Notes: a model not told the origin generated them from the sequence alone. 38,411 nucleotides of DNA from an uncultured Pseudomonadota bacterium (GCA_903876765.1 CAIRBH010000006.1:1-38411); one strand, 5' to 3'. Shown: positions 24,982 through 35,477, counted from the stretch's first letter. A program made the numbers and translations.

Positions 24982-25520
24982 TGACCGCTAAGGGATTAAT
25001 CGATATTGCACAACCGGTGACTGGCTTGTTGAGCGAAAAGAGTACACACAAAAACCTCCAGAAACAAACAGCTGCAGCGAAAAAGAGTAGAGGTAAAAAT
25101 CGCAGAAAATCACGCGAATTAGTGCTGAAGGCAGTTTACCGTGGCATGCTCAATGAAACTGACCTGTCCTCTGTCTATCGTGACATGACAGAAGACCCTG
25201 ATTACAGTAAGGCAGACGAATCTTATTTCAAGTCGCTATTGGAGTCCGTCAATAGCCATGTGGCTGAGCTTGATGAAAAGATGGCGAATTTCATCGATAG
25301 AAACATTGCTGAATTAAGTCCAGTAGAACATGCAATATTAAGAATTTCTGGATGTGAACTAATGTTTGATCTGAGTATACCGTATCGTGTTGTCATTAAC
25401 GAAGGTGTCGAGTTGGCCAAGATATACGGCGGCACAGATGGGCATAAATATATCAACGGGGTTTTAGATAAGCTTGCAGCTGATGTACGTATGACTGAGG
25501 TTCAAAATATTAAAAACTAA
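24981..25520 (+). CDS. nusB: NusB, transcription antitermination factor, with basic N-terminal extension
   Basis: 179 residues; the NusB domain proper begins near residue 43 (SRELVLKAVYRGMLNETD) and ends with the EGVELAKIYGGTDGHKYINGVLDKLA signature. The ~42-residue N-terminal extension is rich in Lys, Arg and Gln. NusB binds boxA RNA with NusE (S10) in ribosomal RNA antitermination. It is coupled to ribH and followed one base later by the HD-GYP gene, so the three are probably one transcript. Confidence 0.93.
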   Translation: MTAKGLIDIAQPVTGLLSEKSTHKNLQKQTAAAKKSRGKNRRKSRELVLKAVYRGMLNETDLSSVYRDMTEDPDYSKADESYFKSLLESVNSHVAELDEKMANFIDRNIAELSPVEHAILRISGCELMFDLSIPYRVVINEGVELAKIYGGTDGHKYINGVLDKLAADVRMTEVQNIKN

Positions 25521-25521
25521 T

Positions 25522-27150
25522 ATGGCAGAGCGACTACCTTATTTACTCAAGCAGCTTGAGCGGCTCAATTCAATTGGCGTTGCGCTTTCAGCAGAGCGTG
25601 ACAATAAGCGTCTCTTGGAAATGATTTTGCTGGGTGCTACAGAAATCACCAATGCTGATGGCGGTACGATTTATACCGTGACTGATGATAGGCAGCTTAA
25701 GTTTGAAATTATGAGCAATAAAACACTCAATATTGCGCTGGGTGGCAGCACAGGAAAACAAATCCCTTTTTCGCCACTATCTTTATATTTAAATAATGGA
25801 CAACAAAATCTAACCACAGTAGCAACATACGCCGTCTTAAATGATAGGACTGTCAATATTGAAAATGCCTATGAAGCCAAAAATTTTGACTTTACAGGCT
25901 TGCGTAACTTCGACGAAGAAACAGGCTACCACTCAAAGTCTTTTCTAACAATTCCCATGAAAAATCATGAGAGTGAAATCATTGGTGTATTACAGCTTAT
26001 CAATGCCATTGATAATGAGACTAAGCAAATCATTCCTTTTTCCGTAGCAAATCAAAGTTTAGCTGAGTCCTTGGCGTCGCAAGCTGCGGTTGCAATGACT
26101 AACCAAAATTTAATCGAGGGATTAAAAGCCCTATTTGAGGCCTTTATTGAGTTAATGGCTGAGGCAATTGACCAGAAGTCGCCATACACAGGCGGACATT
26201 GTCGGCGTGTACCTGAGCTGACCATGATGCTAGGGCAAGCGGCGATTGATGCTAAAACTGGGCCGCTTAAAGATTTTACCTTGAGCGAAAAAGAGGTTTA
26301 TGAGCTAAAAATTGCTGGTTGGTTACATGACTGCGGTAAAGTCGCTACCCCTGATCATGTCATGGACAAAGCGACAAAGTTATCTGCCATGTTTGATCGT
26401 ATCCAATTAATAGACCAGCGCTTTGAGCTACTCAAAGCACAAGCAGAATCTGCTATGCTCAAGAGGCAGCTAGCCTTGTTTAAGCTTGGGCATACTGAAG
26501 ATCTTGCTGCGCCTGAATCGGCGCATTTGGCATTTATTCGGCAATGCAATGAAGATCGTGAATTTTTACGTAAAGCTAATTATGGTGTTGAATTTATGAC
26601 ACCACAAGATCAGCAGCGTGTGCGTGATATTGCCGCTATGCCAATATTGGATGCGGATGGCGCACAGATGCCTTTCTTAACTGACAATGAAGTGTTAAAC
26701 CTCAATATTGAGCGGGGCACGCTAAACGCCGAAGAGCGCATGATTATCAACAATCACATCAACGTCACGATTAGCATGCTGGAGTCTCTGCCTTACCCTA
26801 AAAGTCTAAGACGCGTGCCAGAGTATGCCTGTGGTCATCATGAGCGCATGGATGGTAGAGGCTACCCTAGGGGCTTAACTCGCGAGCAGATGTCAGTGCC
26901 AGCTCGCGTCATGGGCATAGCGGATATTTTTGAAGCGCTGACATCCAATGATAGGCCTTACAAAAAAGCGAAAACATTGACCGAATCACTGCATATACTA
27001 GGTAAATTAAAGTTAGATCATCATATAGACCCAGATTTATTTGACCTCTTTATACGTGAGAAAATATATCTAAAATATGCACTGTGCTTTTTAGAAGCTG
27101 AGCAAATTGATGTGGTTGATGAAACAAAAATCCCAGGATATCAGCCTTAA
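25522..27150 (+). CDS. GAF-HD-GYP protein, probable cyclic di-GMP phosphodiesterase
   Basis: 542 residues. An N-terminal GAF domain (~15-190, YLLKQLERLNSIGVALSAERD to SLASQAAVAMTNQ) is followed by an HD-GYP domain. The catalytic signatures are HDCGK (His270/Asp271) and HHERMDGRGYP (~440-450), both complete, with GGHCRRVPEL before them. A ~130-residue helical insertion separates the two catalytic parts, as in many proteobacterial members. Cleavage of c-di-GMP in response to a GAF ligand is inferred. The gene starts one base after nusB and its stop shares bases with the convergent lpxH stop (TTAA). Confidence 0.9.
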   Translation: MAERLPYLLKQLERLNSIGVALSAERDNKRLLEMILLGATEITNADGGTIYTVTDDRQLKFEIMSNKTLNIALGGSTGKQIPFSPLSLYLNNGQQNLTTVATYAVLNDRTVNIENAYEAKNFDFTGLRNFDEETGYHSKSFLTIPMKNHESEIIGVLQLINAIDNETKQIIPFSVANQSLAESLASQAAVAMTNQNLIEGLKALFEAFIELMAEAIDQKSPYTGGHCRRVPELTMMLGQAAIDAKTGPLKDFTLSEKEVYELKIAGWLHDCGKVATPDHVMDKATKLSAMFDRIQLIDQRFELLKAQAESAMLKRQLALFKLGHTEDLAAPESAHLAFIRQCNEDREFLRKANYGVEFMTPQDQQRVRDIAAMPILDADGAQMPFLTDNEVLNLNIERGTLNAEERMIINNHINVTISMLESLPYPKSLRRVPEYACGHHERMDGRGYPRGLTREQMSVPARVMGIADIFEALTSNDRPYKKAKTLTESLHILGKLKLDHHIDPDLFDLFIREKIYLKYALCFLEAEQIDVVDETKIPGYQP

Positions 27151-27947
27151 ATCATAGTTATTTTGACAGCCTTACAGCCAGATTGGTCGCAACTTAAATA
27201 ACTGCCTTGCTCATACCAGTCGCCTAGTACCCAGCGTGTGATCGCATGTCCATCTAGCTGGATGAGATGTTTATTCGGCCTATGTGTGTGGCCATGTATG
27301 AATACATTTGGATAATGATACTTTTGGAGTAAGTTGTTCACGGCGTCAGGGTTCACATCCATAATGTCAGATGATTTTTGCCGCTTTTCATCTTCACTGC
27401 GTTCTCGAATACTGCGTATTTGATCTTTTCTCGCCGCTAAAGGTAGGCCTAAAAAATCTGATTGCCATTTAGCATCGCGTACTAGATTACGAAATTCTTG
27501 GTAGGCTAGGTCATCTGTACATAGGCTATCGCCATGACTAAGCAGCACAGACTGGCCATGTAAATCAATCATAGTAGGGTCATCTAGCAGGGTGATATTG
27601 GAGGCGCTGCAAAATCGCTCAGCAATGAGAAAGTCACGGTTGCCGTGCATCAAATACAGCCTTACGCCAGCATGAGCTAAGGCATAAAAAGCATCAATGA
27701 CGGCTTGATGTTGCAGGTCATCAATGTCGTCATCTCCTGCCCAGAATTCAAATAAGTCACCCAAAATATAGAGTGCATTTGCATTTACAGCGGTATATTT
27801 TAGAAAGTCTAAGAATGCCTCAGTAATTTTGCCGCGACTGGCACATAGGTGTAAGTCTGATATAAACAGATCGGGCTTTACTATGCTAGCACCTACTATG
27901 CTGGAGTTTATTGTGTTTGAGCCTGATTTATCCTCGGTTTTTTTCAC
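27147..27947 (-). CDS. lpxH: LpxH, UDP-2,3-diacylglucosamine diphosphatase
   Basis: 266 residues. Calcineurin-like metal motifs in order: SDLHL, GDLFEFWAGDD, HGNRDFL, SHGDSLCTDD and HGHTHRP, all typical of LpxH. It makes lipid X in lipid A synthesis at the inner membrane. The start used is GTG 27947; the first ~25 residues (Lys/Ser/Asn-rich) are longer than in E. coli LpxH, and no ATG lies nearer the conserved part. Followed upstream by ppiB on the same strand, the usual ppiB-lpxH neighbourhood. Confidence 0.94.
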   Translation of the reverse strand: MKKTEDKSGSNTINSSIVGASIVKPDLFISDLHLCASRGKITEAFLDFLKYTAVNANALYILGDLFEFWAGDDDIDDLQHQAVIDAFYALAHAGVRLYLMHGNRDFLIAERFCSASNITLLDDPTMIDLHGQSVLLSHGDSLCTDDLAYQEFRNLVRDAKWQSDFLGLPLAARKDQIRSIRERSEDEKRQKSSDIMDVNPDAVNNLLQKYHYPNVFIHGHTHRPNKHLIQLDGHAITRWVLGDWYEQGSYLSCDQSGCKAVKITMI

Positions 27948-28003
27948 AATAAACTCAGTCTATTAAATTATCAGTGAATAGCCATAGACTAAAACTAGCT
28001 AAT

Positions 28004-28495
28004 TTAGCAGCGAGCAGCGCTGTTAATGATGACATTTTCAACAGGTACGTCTTGATGGCCATGTCGGGTTGTTGTTGCCACTTTTTTAATTTTATCGACA
28101 ACATCCATGCCAGCTGTGACCTTGCCAAATACACAGTAGCCCCAACCGCTGCTGGTTGGCGCGCTGTGATTTAAAAAATCATTGTTACCCACGTTAATGA
28201 AAAACTGGTTGCTGGCAGAATGCGGTGCTGAGGTGCGGGCCATGGCAATAGTGTATTGGTCGTTACTGAGACCATTATCGGCTTCATTTTTTATTTCATC
28301 TGCGGATTTTTTTTGCTGCATTTTATCGTCAAATCCGCCACCTTGAATCATAAATCCATCAATGACGCGATGGAAGATAGTGCCATCGTAAAATCCGTCG
28401 TCTACATATTGTAAAAAATTAGCCACGGTAATGGGTGCTTTTGCGGCATCCAGTTCTAAAGTAATTTCGCCAAAATTGGTAAGTAGTTTAACCAC
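28004..28495 (-). CDS. ppiB: PpiB, cytoplasmic peptidyl-prolyl isomerase (cyclophilin)
   Basis: 163 residues without signal peptide. Cyclophilin motifs: [31 protein letters not shown] and [20 protein letters not shown]. Active-site Arg is in HRV. It catalyses cis-trans isomerisation of X-Pro bonds. It lies 57 bases downstream of a periplasmic paralogue, and both probably precede lpxH on one transcript. Confidence 0.96.
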   Translation of the reverse strand: MVKLLTNFGEITLELDAAKAPITVANFLQYVDDGFYDGTIFHRVIDGFMIQGGGFDDKMQQKKSADEIKNEADNGLSNDQYTIAMARTSAPHSASNQFFINVGNNDFLNHSAPTSSGWGYCVFGKVTAGMDVVDKIKKVATTTRHGHQDVPVENVIINSAARC

Positions 28496-28551
28496 AAAAT
28501 ATCCTTAATTTAAAAGAGTGTTAATAACAAGGTGAAGAAAATAAGCCAGCA

Positions 28552-29139
28552 CTAAAGTGGCTTGGTATTGAGTTTAATTTGATGAATGAGTATGGTTGAT
28601 TTTGGTACGTCAGAATAAGGGCCAAGGTTCTTGGTTGGCGTGGCACCGATCTCACGCACCACATCCATGCCTTTAAGTACGCGACCAAAAACGCAGTAGC
28701 CAATTAAATCAGGGTCTGAACCCTGAAAGTTAAGTGGGACGTTATTTTCAAGATTAATAAAAAATTGTGCGGTAGCCGAATTAGGGTCGCTAGTTCTTGC
28801 CATGGCTATCGTGCCAGGCTCATTGAGCAAGCCATTAGCTGCCTCATTGACTATGGGCGCTAAAGTTTGTTTTTCAGACATATCTGCTGAAAACCCGCCC
28901 CCTTGAATCATAAAGCGATTAATCACACGATGAAAAATGGTGTCTTTATAAAAACCAGAATCGACATATTTCATAAAGTTGGCCACCGTTTTAGGTGCTT
29001 TTTCTGGGTAAAGTTCCACAATAAAGTCACCACGATTAGTTTCAAAAATGACTTGTGGATTAGCGGCGAGGGCCAGTTCGCTGACAAAGGCAGCGCAAGT
29101 GATGAGTGCGATGATAAGATACTGTTGAATGTGTCGCAT
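28552..29139 (-). CDS. ppiA: PpiA-like periplasmic peptidyl-prolyl isomerase
   Basis: 195 residues from ATG 29139, chosen because TAAGGA stands seven bases upstream and the resulting N-terminus (MRHIQQYLIIALITCAAF...ALA) is a clean signal peptide cleaved near ALAANP; a longer frame from 29166 adds nine residues without a ribosome site. Cyclophilin core: [32 protein letters not shown] and GYCVFGRVLKGMDVV. It probably assists folding of secreted proteins. About 55% of visible motif positions match its neighbour PpiB, so they look like an old duplication. Confidence 0.93.
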   Translation of the reverse strand: MRHIQQYLIIALITCAAFVSELALAANPQVIFETNRGDFIVELYPEKAPKTVANFMKYVDSGFYKDTIFHRVINRFMIQGGGFSADMSEKQTLAPIVNEAANGLLNEPGTIAMARTSDPNSATAQFFINLENNVPLNFQGSDPDLIGYCVFGRVLKGMDVVREIGATPTKNLGPYSDVPKSTILIHQIKLNTKPL

Positions 29140-29256
29140 GAGATTCCTTAAAATTAGCCTGTACATACAGTTAGATGATACTTAATAGATGCTGATAAGT
29201 GGGAAGATCAAAGTGCAGAGTATTGGTTAATATGGTGAGGTCAATAGCCTACCAGT

Positions 29257-30483
29257 CTATACCGACCCTTCAGAAATAATTTTCCAGCTATTATCTTCCT
29301 TAATCCAGTATTGCCGTTTCTGCATTTTATTACTTAATGCAGGACTCTTGAAATATTGCATAAAATCAACAACTACCAGCTTCTTATCGCCATCAGGGTA
29401 GGCAAACATACTTATGTTAGACAGTGAAATATCTACTTTGGGCTTGTTTGCTTGTACTCTAAATTTATGCTCAGCCCATTGCTGATAATTAATGCCATTG
29501 TTTGAAAAGGCATGAGAATAGTGTGATAAGTATTGATTAGTATCTTGTGATTTCCAGTCATTAAGCCAGGCATCGATGGCGAGTTGTAGGCTTTGCTTTT
29601 CCGCGTCAGATTGATCTGTGCTTGTCCATTTTAAGTGTTCTGCAATAATTACTGGCGTCTTACCCGTTTGTAAAATAGGCGCTAAAGTTTTTAAGTCTTG
29701 GTTGGTTAATACAACGCAGCCATCACTGGCGCGCGGTGGACGGCTGTATGTGTCGCTTGGGGTGCCATGCAACCAAATCCCAGAGCCACTTCTATTATGT
29801 TGCATATCCCATTCATTGGGATAATTGAGCGGGTATGCGCCATCTCCATACATATCGGCTAAGGGTTGGGTGAGTTTGGGTTTGGCAAAATAGACACCGA
29901 TAGGCGTACGCTTATCACCCTCAGATTTTTTGTCCACGCCATTTTTACCAACAGTGACGTAGAAGTCGGCGACATAGCTTAATTTATCGCCATCATTTTT
30001 ATATAAATAAAGGCGTGATTTATCAGTGTCAACCACAATCACATGGCCTTGCTGTTGATTGGGCGCTAATAATAAATTTGGCACTTTATCTAAATTTTCA
30101 TGGGAAAGATATCGGTCAATGCGAACACGCGCTTCATCTTGCAGATCTTTAATGGCTTCGGTCTGATTAGCATTTGCGCTACCAAACGCTTGCAAGCTTT
30201 GCGCTTGCGCCATAAGCAAGTCGCCACGCACGAGATAGGCCAACTTGAAATTAGGCGTTTTACTGATGAGTTCGTCTACAGTATTTAAAGCCTGTTGATT
30301 TTTACCCTGGGTCACTTCTAGCAAACTTTTGACCAGTAAATTTTCTGCTAAATCGTTTAAGTTGTTCAATTTAGGCTCAAGCAGGAAATTACTTAGGCTG
30401 TAGTTATTAATGGCTGTCGCATTCCACGGCATCAATGTTATTGCTGCTAGAAGTACATAGGTTAAACTTTTATTTAAAAGCAT
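29257..30483 (-). CDS. L,D-transpeptidase (YkuD) with NTF2-like C-terminal domain
   Basis: 408 residues from ATG 30483 (a TTG three bases earlier is possible). Signal peptide ~1-24. A helical, TPR-like region (~40-130) precedes the YkuD domain (~147-275), with the catalytic motif HGTPSDTYSRPPRASDGCVVL (His239, Cys256; S-D-G-C, where most have S-x-G-C-V/I-R/L). After this a ~110-residue NTF2-like domain follows (AWLNDWKSQDTNQYLSHYS to WKIISEG), as in the Cds6-type L,D-transpeptidases. It cross-links peptidoglycan or attaches proteins to it. The same C-terminal domain occurs in the next gene upstream. Confidence 0.88.
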   Translation of the reverse strand: MLLNKSLTYVLLAAITLMPWNATAINNYSLSNFLLEPKLNNLNDLAENLLVKSLLEVTQGKNQQALNTVDELISKTPNFKLAYLVRGDLLMAQAQSLQAFGSANANQTEAIKDLQDEARVRIDRYLSHENLDKVPNLLLAPNQQQGHVIVVDTDKSRLYLYKNDGDKLSYVADFYVTVGKNGVDKKSEGDKRTPIGVYFAKPKLTQPLADMYGDGAYPLNYPNEWDMQHNRSGSGIWLHGTPSDTYSRPPRASDGCVVLTNQDLKTLAPILQTGKTPVIIAEHLKWTSTDQSDAEKQSLQLAIDAWLNDWKSQDTNQYLSHYSHAFSNNGINYQQWAEHKFRVQANKPKVDISLSNISMFAYPDGDKKLVVVDFMQYFKSPALSNKMQKRQYWIKEDNSWKIISEGSV

Positions 30484-30550
30484 CAAGTAATCAATTACCT
30501 TAAAAATTTGTATTTAAAAAATACATAGCGACTGTTACGCTAAATTTACA

Positions 30551-30588
30551 AAAACTGGCGAAGTGTGCTTAAGTTAAGTTCACTTCGC
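30551..30588 (-). terminator. intrinsic terminator downstream of the TPR protein gene
   Basis: On the minus strand GCGAAGTG (30588-30581) pairs with CACTTCGC (30565-30558). A small inner helix is possible, and the tail reads CAGTTTTTG. It stands between the TPR gene and the L,D-transpeptidase gene, so read-through or a separate promoter is needed for the latter. Confidence 0.75.
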
Positions 30589-30598
30589 GCAGAAGGTA

Positions 30599-31597
30599 TT
30601 AATTTTTTGCAATTTCCTCTTGGATATACCAGCGCTCGCCTTCTTTTTTCATCATCAGTGTTTTACTGGTGTAAATAGGTTTGCCATCTGCACGGTAAGC
30701 TTGTTTAAAGTGTACTTTGGCATTATTGTTATCTATCGTAGTGATGTTGATGTTAGACAAACTAACACTAATTTTAGATGGACGACTAATACGCTCTTTA
30801 CGTAGTTGCTCCCAAGCTTTGCGGCTTTGACCTTTGGCTGGTTGGAAGCTAGCGCCGTAACTTGCAAAATACTGTTCAAGGTTTTTTGATGACCAAGCTT
30901 GCGCCCAATTATTTACCGCTGAAGTTAGACTCTCTTCGTTATTTTTTGGGGTGTCTGCCGCCACTTTTGTGCTTGGGGCGTCAGCTTTTTTCACGTCTGC
31001 TGTAGTAGCTGAGCTGACGGCTTTTGTGTCAGCTTTGACTGGCTCTTTTGACGCTATAGTAGTTTTGTTGCCAGTACCAAACAAATCTTTAATCAGCGAT
31101 AATTTACCCTTGGCACGCGTATTGCTGGTATCTAACTGCAAGGCTTTATCGTAAGCTTCAGAGGCCATACGGGCATAAATGTCGCCTAGGTTTTCATGGG
31201 CAGTTGCGTAAGTTGGGTGGGTTTTTATTGCGGTTTCTAGCGCTTTTCTGGCTTTATCAAATTGCCCTTGATCAGCGTACAGCACCGCTAAATTGTTGTA
31301 TGGTTCAGGCAGGTTGGGAAATTTTTCAGTAACATCTAAAAAGATTTTAATCGCTTCATCGCGGCGACCTTGCTCAGCCAATAAAACGCCTTTCATAAAT
31401 AATGCCTGCGCGTTTTTTGGGTTGGCCGTAATGTAAGTATTGAGTTTTTCTATTGCCGCGGCAGCTTGTCCTTGATCTGCCATTTGAGAAATGTCTTTAA
31501 GCTCATCGGCTTGGGCTATTGGCATGAATAGGCTGATAGATAAAATCAAAACGGACTTGGTAATTATGGCGTTTAGCAAAGAAATAAATTTATTCAT
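30599..31597 (-). CDS. periplasmic TPR protein with NTF2-like C-terminal domain
   Basis: 332 residues. Signal peptide ~1-30 (ending AQA-DEL). About four tetratricopeptide repeats occupy ~35-170 (AAAIEKLNTYITANPKNAQALFMKG, EPYNNLAVLYADQGQFDKARKALE, ATAHENLGDIYARMASEAYDKAL). A low-complexity Lys/Ala/Thr linker (~180-225) leads to a C-terminal domain (~228-332: NWAQAWSSKNLEQYFASYGASF to ERWYIQEEIAKN). That last part is the same fold and sequence type as the end of the adjacent L,D-transpeptidase. Probably a partner or scaffold for that enzyme in the periplasm (inference). Confidence 0.82.
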   Translation of the reverse strand: MNKFISLLNAIITKSVLILSISLFMPIAQADELKDISQMADQGQAAAAIEKLNTYITANPKNAQALFMKGVLLAEQGRRDEAIKIFLDVTEKFPNLPEPYNNLAVLYADQGQFDKARKALETAIKTHPTYATAHENLGDIYARMASEAYDKALQLDTSNTRAKGKLSLIKDLFGTGNKTTIASKEPVKADTKAVSSATTADVKKADAPSTKVAADTPKNNEESLTSAVNNWAQAWSSKNLEQYFASYGASFQPAKGQSRKAWEQLRKERISRPSKISVSLSNINITTIDNNNAKVHFKQAYRADGKPIYTSKTLMMKKEGERWYIQEEIAKN

Positions 31598-31797
31598 TGT
31601 GATATACTTTTTTAGTTAACTGACAAAACGTAATTCTATCAATAGCCTAGCCAACATCCAATAGTTCATTTGGGTTTAATGCTATATATTTCGTAATAAC
31701 TTTCTTATGGCACTTAATTTATATGAGATTTGTTTAAGATTTAATTAAGTGATATTCAACACAATTTACAATTCTAGCCTCAATAAATCATCCACTT

Positions 31798-33207
31798 ATG
31801 TTAAAAATTTATAATACGCTTGCACGTGAAAAGCAAGTATTTACGCCAATTAATGCGGGTAAAGTCAGCATGTATGTATGTGGCATGACGGTCTATGATT
31901 ATTGTCATTTGGGCCACGCCCGCGTCATGGTGGTGTTTGACATGGTAAGTCGCTGGCTGCACGCTAGTGCTTACGTGGTGAATTACGTGCGTAACATCAC
32001 CGATATTGATGACAAAATTATTCAGCGCGCAAATGATAACAAAGAGAGCATTGCCCAATTAACTGAGCGATTTATTCAGGCGATGAATGAGGATGCCGCA
32101 AAGTTAGGTGTCATACCGCCAGATATTGAGCCTAAAGCCACTGATTTTGTTGGGGGCATGATTACCATGATTGCCAGCTTAATCGAAAAAGGCTATGCCT
32201 ATGCAGCAGATAATGGCGATGTGTTTTATGCGGTCAATCACTTTGCTGGTTACGGTAAGTTGTCTGGTAAGTCTATAGAGGATTTGCGAGCGGGCGAGCG
32301 GGTAGAGGTGGATAGCAACAAGCGCGATCCTATGGATTTCGTGTTGTGGAAATCGGTAAAGCCTAACGAACCTAGTTGGGATTCGCCTTGGGGCAAAGGT
32401 CGGCCAGGCTGGCATATTGAATGTTCTGCGATGAGTTCGCACCACCTAGGTGAGCATTTTGATATTCATGGGGGTGGTCAGGATTTGCAGTTTCCGCATC
32501 ATGAAAACGAAATCGCCCAATCAGAAGCCGCGCATAGCCATGATGGCAAACCCTGTCAAATGGTCAATTACTGGATGCATAATGGCTTTGTGCGGGTGGA
32601 TGACGAGAAAATGTCTAAGTCTCTGGGCAATTTTTTCACGATACGCACAGTGTTAGAAAAATATGATGCAGAAGTAGTCAGGTTTTTTATTTTAAGGGCG
32701 CATTATCGCAGCCCGCTAAACTATTCTGACCAGCACTTGGATGATGCAAAGTCGGCATTGACCCGCCTTTATACCGCCTTGCGTGCTTATCCAGTGATAG
32801 ATACGGAAATCAATTGGCAGCATCCGCAGGCTGCCCAGTTTAAGCTCGCGATGGATGATGATTTCAACACCCCTGAAGCTATGGCGGTATTGTTTGATTT
32901 GGCGAATGATGTCAATAAAACAAAGTCTTTGGCATCAGCCACTTTATTAAAAAACTTGGCAGGTGTTTTGGGCTTGTTGGGCCGCAATGCCAGTGAGTTT
33001 TTACAAGGTACGATAGCAAGTTCTAGCTTGCAGCAGGCAACTGAACCCACATTAGATAGCCGGAGTATAGACGGTAAAATTCTACAGCGTGCCGCAGCTA
33101 AAACAGCGAAAAATTTTGCAGAAGCAGACCGTATTCGGCAAGAGCTGGCAGATGCAGGCATTATTTTAGAAGACTCTGCACTAGGCACGAATTGGCGTCG
33201 CGCATAA
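31798..33207 (+). CDS. cysS: CysS, cysteinyl-tRNA synthetase
   Basis: 469 residues, usual length. Class I signatures: HLGH (37-40, HIGH motif) preceded by zinc ligand Cys28 in [22 protein letters not shown] with the second zinc Cys, the [11 protein letters not shown] block and KMSKS near 270. It charges tRNA-Cys. Starts at ATG 31798 in the ~200-base divergent gap with the TPR gene; no good Shine-Dalgarno. Confidence 0.98.
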   Translation: MLKIYNTLAREKQVFTPINAGKVSMYVCGMTVYDYCHLGHARVMVVFDMVSRWLHASAYVVNYVRNITDIDDKIIQRANDNKESIAQLTERFIQAMNEDAAKLGVIPPDIEPKATDFVGGMITMIASLIEKGYAYAADNGDVFYAVNHFAGYGKLSGKSIEDLRAGERVEVDSNKRDPMDFVLWKSVKPNEPSWDSPWGKGRPGWHIECSAMSSHHLGEHFDIHGGGQDLQFPHHENEIAQSEAAHSHDGKPCQMVNYWMHNGFVRVDDEKMSKSLGNFFTIRTVLEKYDAEVVRFFILRAHYRSPLNYSDQHLDDAKSALTRLYTALRAYPVIDTEINWQHPQAAQFKLAMDDDFNTPEAMAVLFDLANDVNKTKSLASATLLKNLAGVLGLLGRNASEFLQGTIASSSLQQATEPTLDSRSIDGKILQRAAAKTAKNFAEADRIRQELADAGIILEDSALGTNWRRA

Positions 33208-33244
33208 TTTTTAACTATGAAAAAAAGATAGAAAGGAAGTATTT

Positions 33245-34471
33245 ATGCCAGTTAAATTAACTGCTCCACAAGCATCATCTTTATTGCCTGTTAGGGGTGT
33301 TAAATTAGGCTTTGCCGAGGCGAATATACGTAAACCCAATCGTAAAGATGTGCTGGTGATGACTTTAGCAGAAGGCAGTAAAGTGGCTGGCGTTTTTACC
33401 TTAAACCAGTTTTGTGCCGCCCCCGTTATTTTGTGTAAAGAATTTCTAGCGCAACCTGCAAATATTCGTGCCTTGCTAGTCAATACTGGTTGTGCCAACG
33501 CGGGTACAGGCGAAGACGGCTTGAGTCGCGCCAAGCAAACTTGTGAAGCTTTGGGTCAATTACTCAACTTGCAAGCTAATCAAATATTACCTTTTTCTAC
33601 TGGGGTTATTTTAGAACCCTTACCCGCCTATAAGCTGATTGCGGCCTTGCCAGCGGCAATACAAAACCTAAAAGAAGATAACTGGTTGAATGCCGCGCAA
33701 GCAATTATGACCACAGATATTGTCGCCAAAGGTGCCTCGCGTAGCCTCATGCTAGACGGTCAGCGTATCACGATCACTGGCATCAGCAAGGGTTCTGGAA
33801 TGATACATCCCAATATGGCAACCATGCTGGCATACATAGCCACTGATGCTAATGTTAGCCAATCAGCGCTGGAGAGTATGACCCGTTATGCGGTCAATAA
33901 GTCGTTTAATTGCATCACCGTGGATGGCGACACTTCTACAAATGATAGCTTGATTTTAATGGCGACTAATCAAGCGGGTAATGCTGAAATCACTGAATCT
34001 AGTGCCAATTTTAATGCATTACGTGATGCCTTCACTGACTTGGCGATTGAGCTTGCACAAGCGATTGTGCGCGATGGTGAAGGGGCGACGAAATTCATGA
34101 CCATACAAGTGCAAGGCGGACGTGATGAATTAGAATGCCGCAAAGTCGCTTATGCGATTGCACATTCACCTTTAGTCAAAACGGCATTTTTTGCGTCTGA
34201 CCCTAACTTGGGGCGCATTTTGGCAGCCATTGGCTATGCGGGCGTTGAGCAATTAGACGTGCACGCACTCAAGCTGTATTTGGGCGACGTGTTAGTAGCT
34301 GAACATGGTGGAAGAGCCGCAGCTTATCAAGAAGAGCAGGGTTCGGCCGTGATGAAAGAAGCGGAAATTTTAGTGCGAGTTGATTTGGCTAGAGGTTCTG
34401 CTAGCTGCACGGTTTGGACCTGCGACTTTTCTTATGACTATGTGAAAATTAATGCAGACTATCGGTCCTGA
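33245..34471 (+). CDS. argJ: ArgJ, bifunctional glutamate N-acetyltransferase / N-acetylglutamate synthase
   Basis: 408 residues. GKRAEE-type family features here read [19 protein letters not shown], in which Thr193 of ATML is the autocleavage nucleophile that splits the precursor into alpha and beta chains. [12 protein letters not shown] and the C-terminal [18 protein letters not shown] are also diagnostic. It recycles the acetyl group between N-acetylornithine and glutamate in arginine synthesis and so yields ornithine, the head group used by OlsB elsewhere in this window. AGGAAG precedes ATG 33245. It overlaps the next gene by 20 bases. Confidence 0.97.
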   Translation: MPVKLTAPQASSLLPVRGVKLGFAEANIRKPNRKDVLVMTLAEGSKVAGVFTLNQFCAAPVILCKEFLAQPANIRALLVNTGCANAGTGEDGLSRAKQTCEALGQLLNLQANQILPFSTGVILEPLPAYKLIAALPAAIQNLKEDNWLNAAQAIMTTDIVAKGASRSLMLDGQRITITGISKGSGMIHPNMATMLAYIATDANVSQSALESMTRYAVNKSFNCITVDGDTSTNDSLILMATNQAGNAEITESSANFNALRDAFTDLAIELAQAIVRDGEGATKFMTIQVQGGRDELECRKVAYAIAHSPLVKTAFFASDPNLGRILAAIGYAGVEQLDVHALKLYLGDVLVAEHGGRAAAYQEEQGSAVMKEAEILVRVDLARGSASCTVWTCDFSYDYVKINADYRS

Positions 34472-35477
34472 TGCTGCAAAGCCATTGCCAGATCATGAGG
34501 TTACTCATGCCGCTGTAGGCGTTATACAACGTGAAGATGGACAAGTATTATTGGCTGAGCGGCCGTTAGGTAAGCCTTGGGCGGGGTATTGGGAGTTTCC
34601 TGGCGGCAAGGTAGAAGATAACGAAACATCAGAACAAGCTCTAAAGCGTGAACTGCAAGAAGAATTGGGTATCGTTGTCACCGCGAGCTATCCATGGTTG
34701 ACGCGTAGTTTTGCCTACCCTGAAAAATATGACTTGGCAGGCAAATTAGAGGCGCCAGCTAAAACAGTGAAGTTACATTTTTTTATCGTAACAAAATGGC
34801 TAGGCGAACCCTCGGGGCTAGAACGTCAAAAAATTAGCTGGCAGCGGCCTGAAAAAATCACGGTGACGCCCATGCTACCAGCTAATGCACCTATATTGCA
34901 GGCATTGACTTTGCCTAGTCAGTACGGCATTACCCATTTAAGTGAGATGAGTGAAGTTTTATTTTTTCAACGATTAAAACAGGCTTTAGAAAATGGCTTG
35001 ATGATGATACAAGTGCGTGAGCAGCATTTGTCAGTGACAGATTTTTACTCATTCGCTGAACGCGTGATTGACATGGCTAGACCTTATCAAGCAAAAGTGT
35101 TTATCAATTCAAATGCCTATTATGCAGATTTAAACTTGGTCAAGTTATTAAACCTAGCTGGCATACACTTTACTGCGCAAGCTTTAATGAAGCTGCCAGC
35201 TAAGCCCACAGGCTTGTTAAGTGGCGCGTCATGCCATAATAGCCAAGAGCTGGCTAAAGCCGCCGCATTGGGCCTAGATTACGTGATGCTATCGCCAGTG
35301 CAGCTAAGTTTGAGTCATGCGGAAGCGCATCCATTAGGCTGGGATCAATTTAGCGCTTTAATTGCACAATACGCACTGCCAGTGTATGCCCTTGGCGGTC
35401 TGCAACCAGCCGATTTACATACAGCTAGAAGCTATGGCGCCCATGGCATCGCCATCTTGCGCGGCATTTGGAGCTAA
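34452..35477 (+). CDS. Nudix hydrolase fused to a thiamine-phosphate-synthase-like domain (MutT-ThiE/TenI)
   Basis: 341 residues. N-terminal ~15-145: a Nudix domain of MutT type, with the complete Nudix box [22 protein letters not shown] (about 50-72). C-terminal ~155-341: a TIM-barrel like ThiE/TenI ([50 protein letters not shown]). The Nudix part would clean 8-oxo-dGTP. The barrel's catalytic role is unclear, since such fusions are common in proteobacteria but the ThiE half often lacks proven activity. ATG 34452 lies within the end of argJ (20-base overlap), so translation is coupled. Confidence 0.9.
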   Translation: MQTIGPDAAKPLPDHEVTHAAVGVIQREDGQVLLAERPLGKPWAGYWEFPGGKVEDNETSEQALKRELQEELGIVVTASYPWLTRSFAYPEKYDLAGKLEAPAKTVKLHFFIVTKWLGEPSGLERQKISWQRPEKITVTPMLPANAPILQALTLPSQYGITHLSEMSEVLFFQRLKQALENGLMMIQVREQHLSVTDFYSFAERVIDMARPYQAKVFINSNAYYADLNLVKLLNLAGIHFTAQALMKLPAKPTGLLSGASCHNSQELAKAAALGLDYVMLSPVQLSLSHAEAHPLGWDQFSALIAQYALPVYALGGLQPADLHTARSYGAHGIAILRGIWS

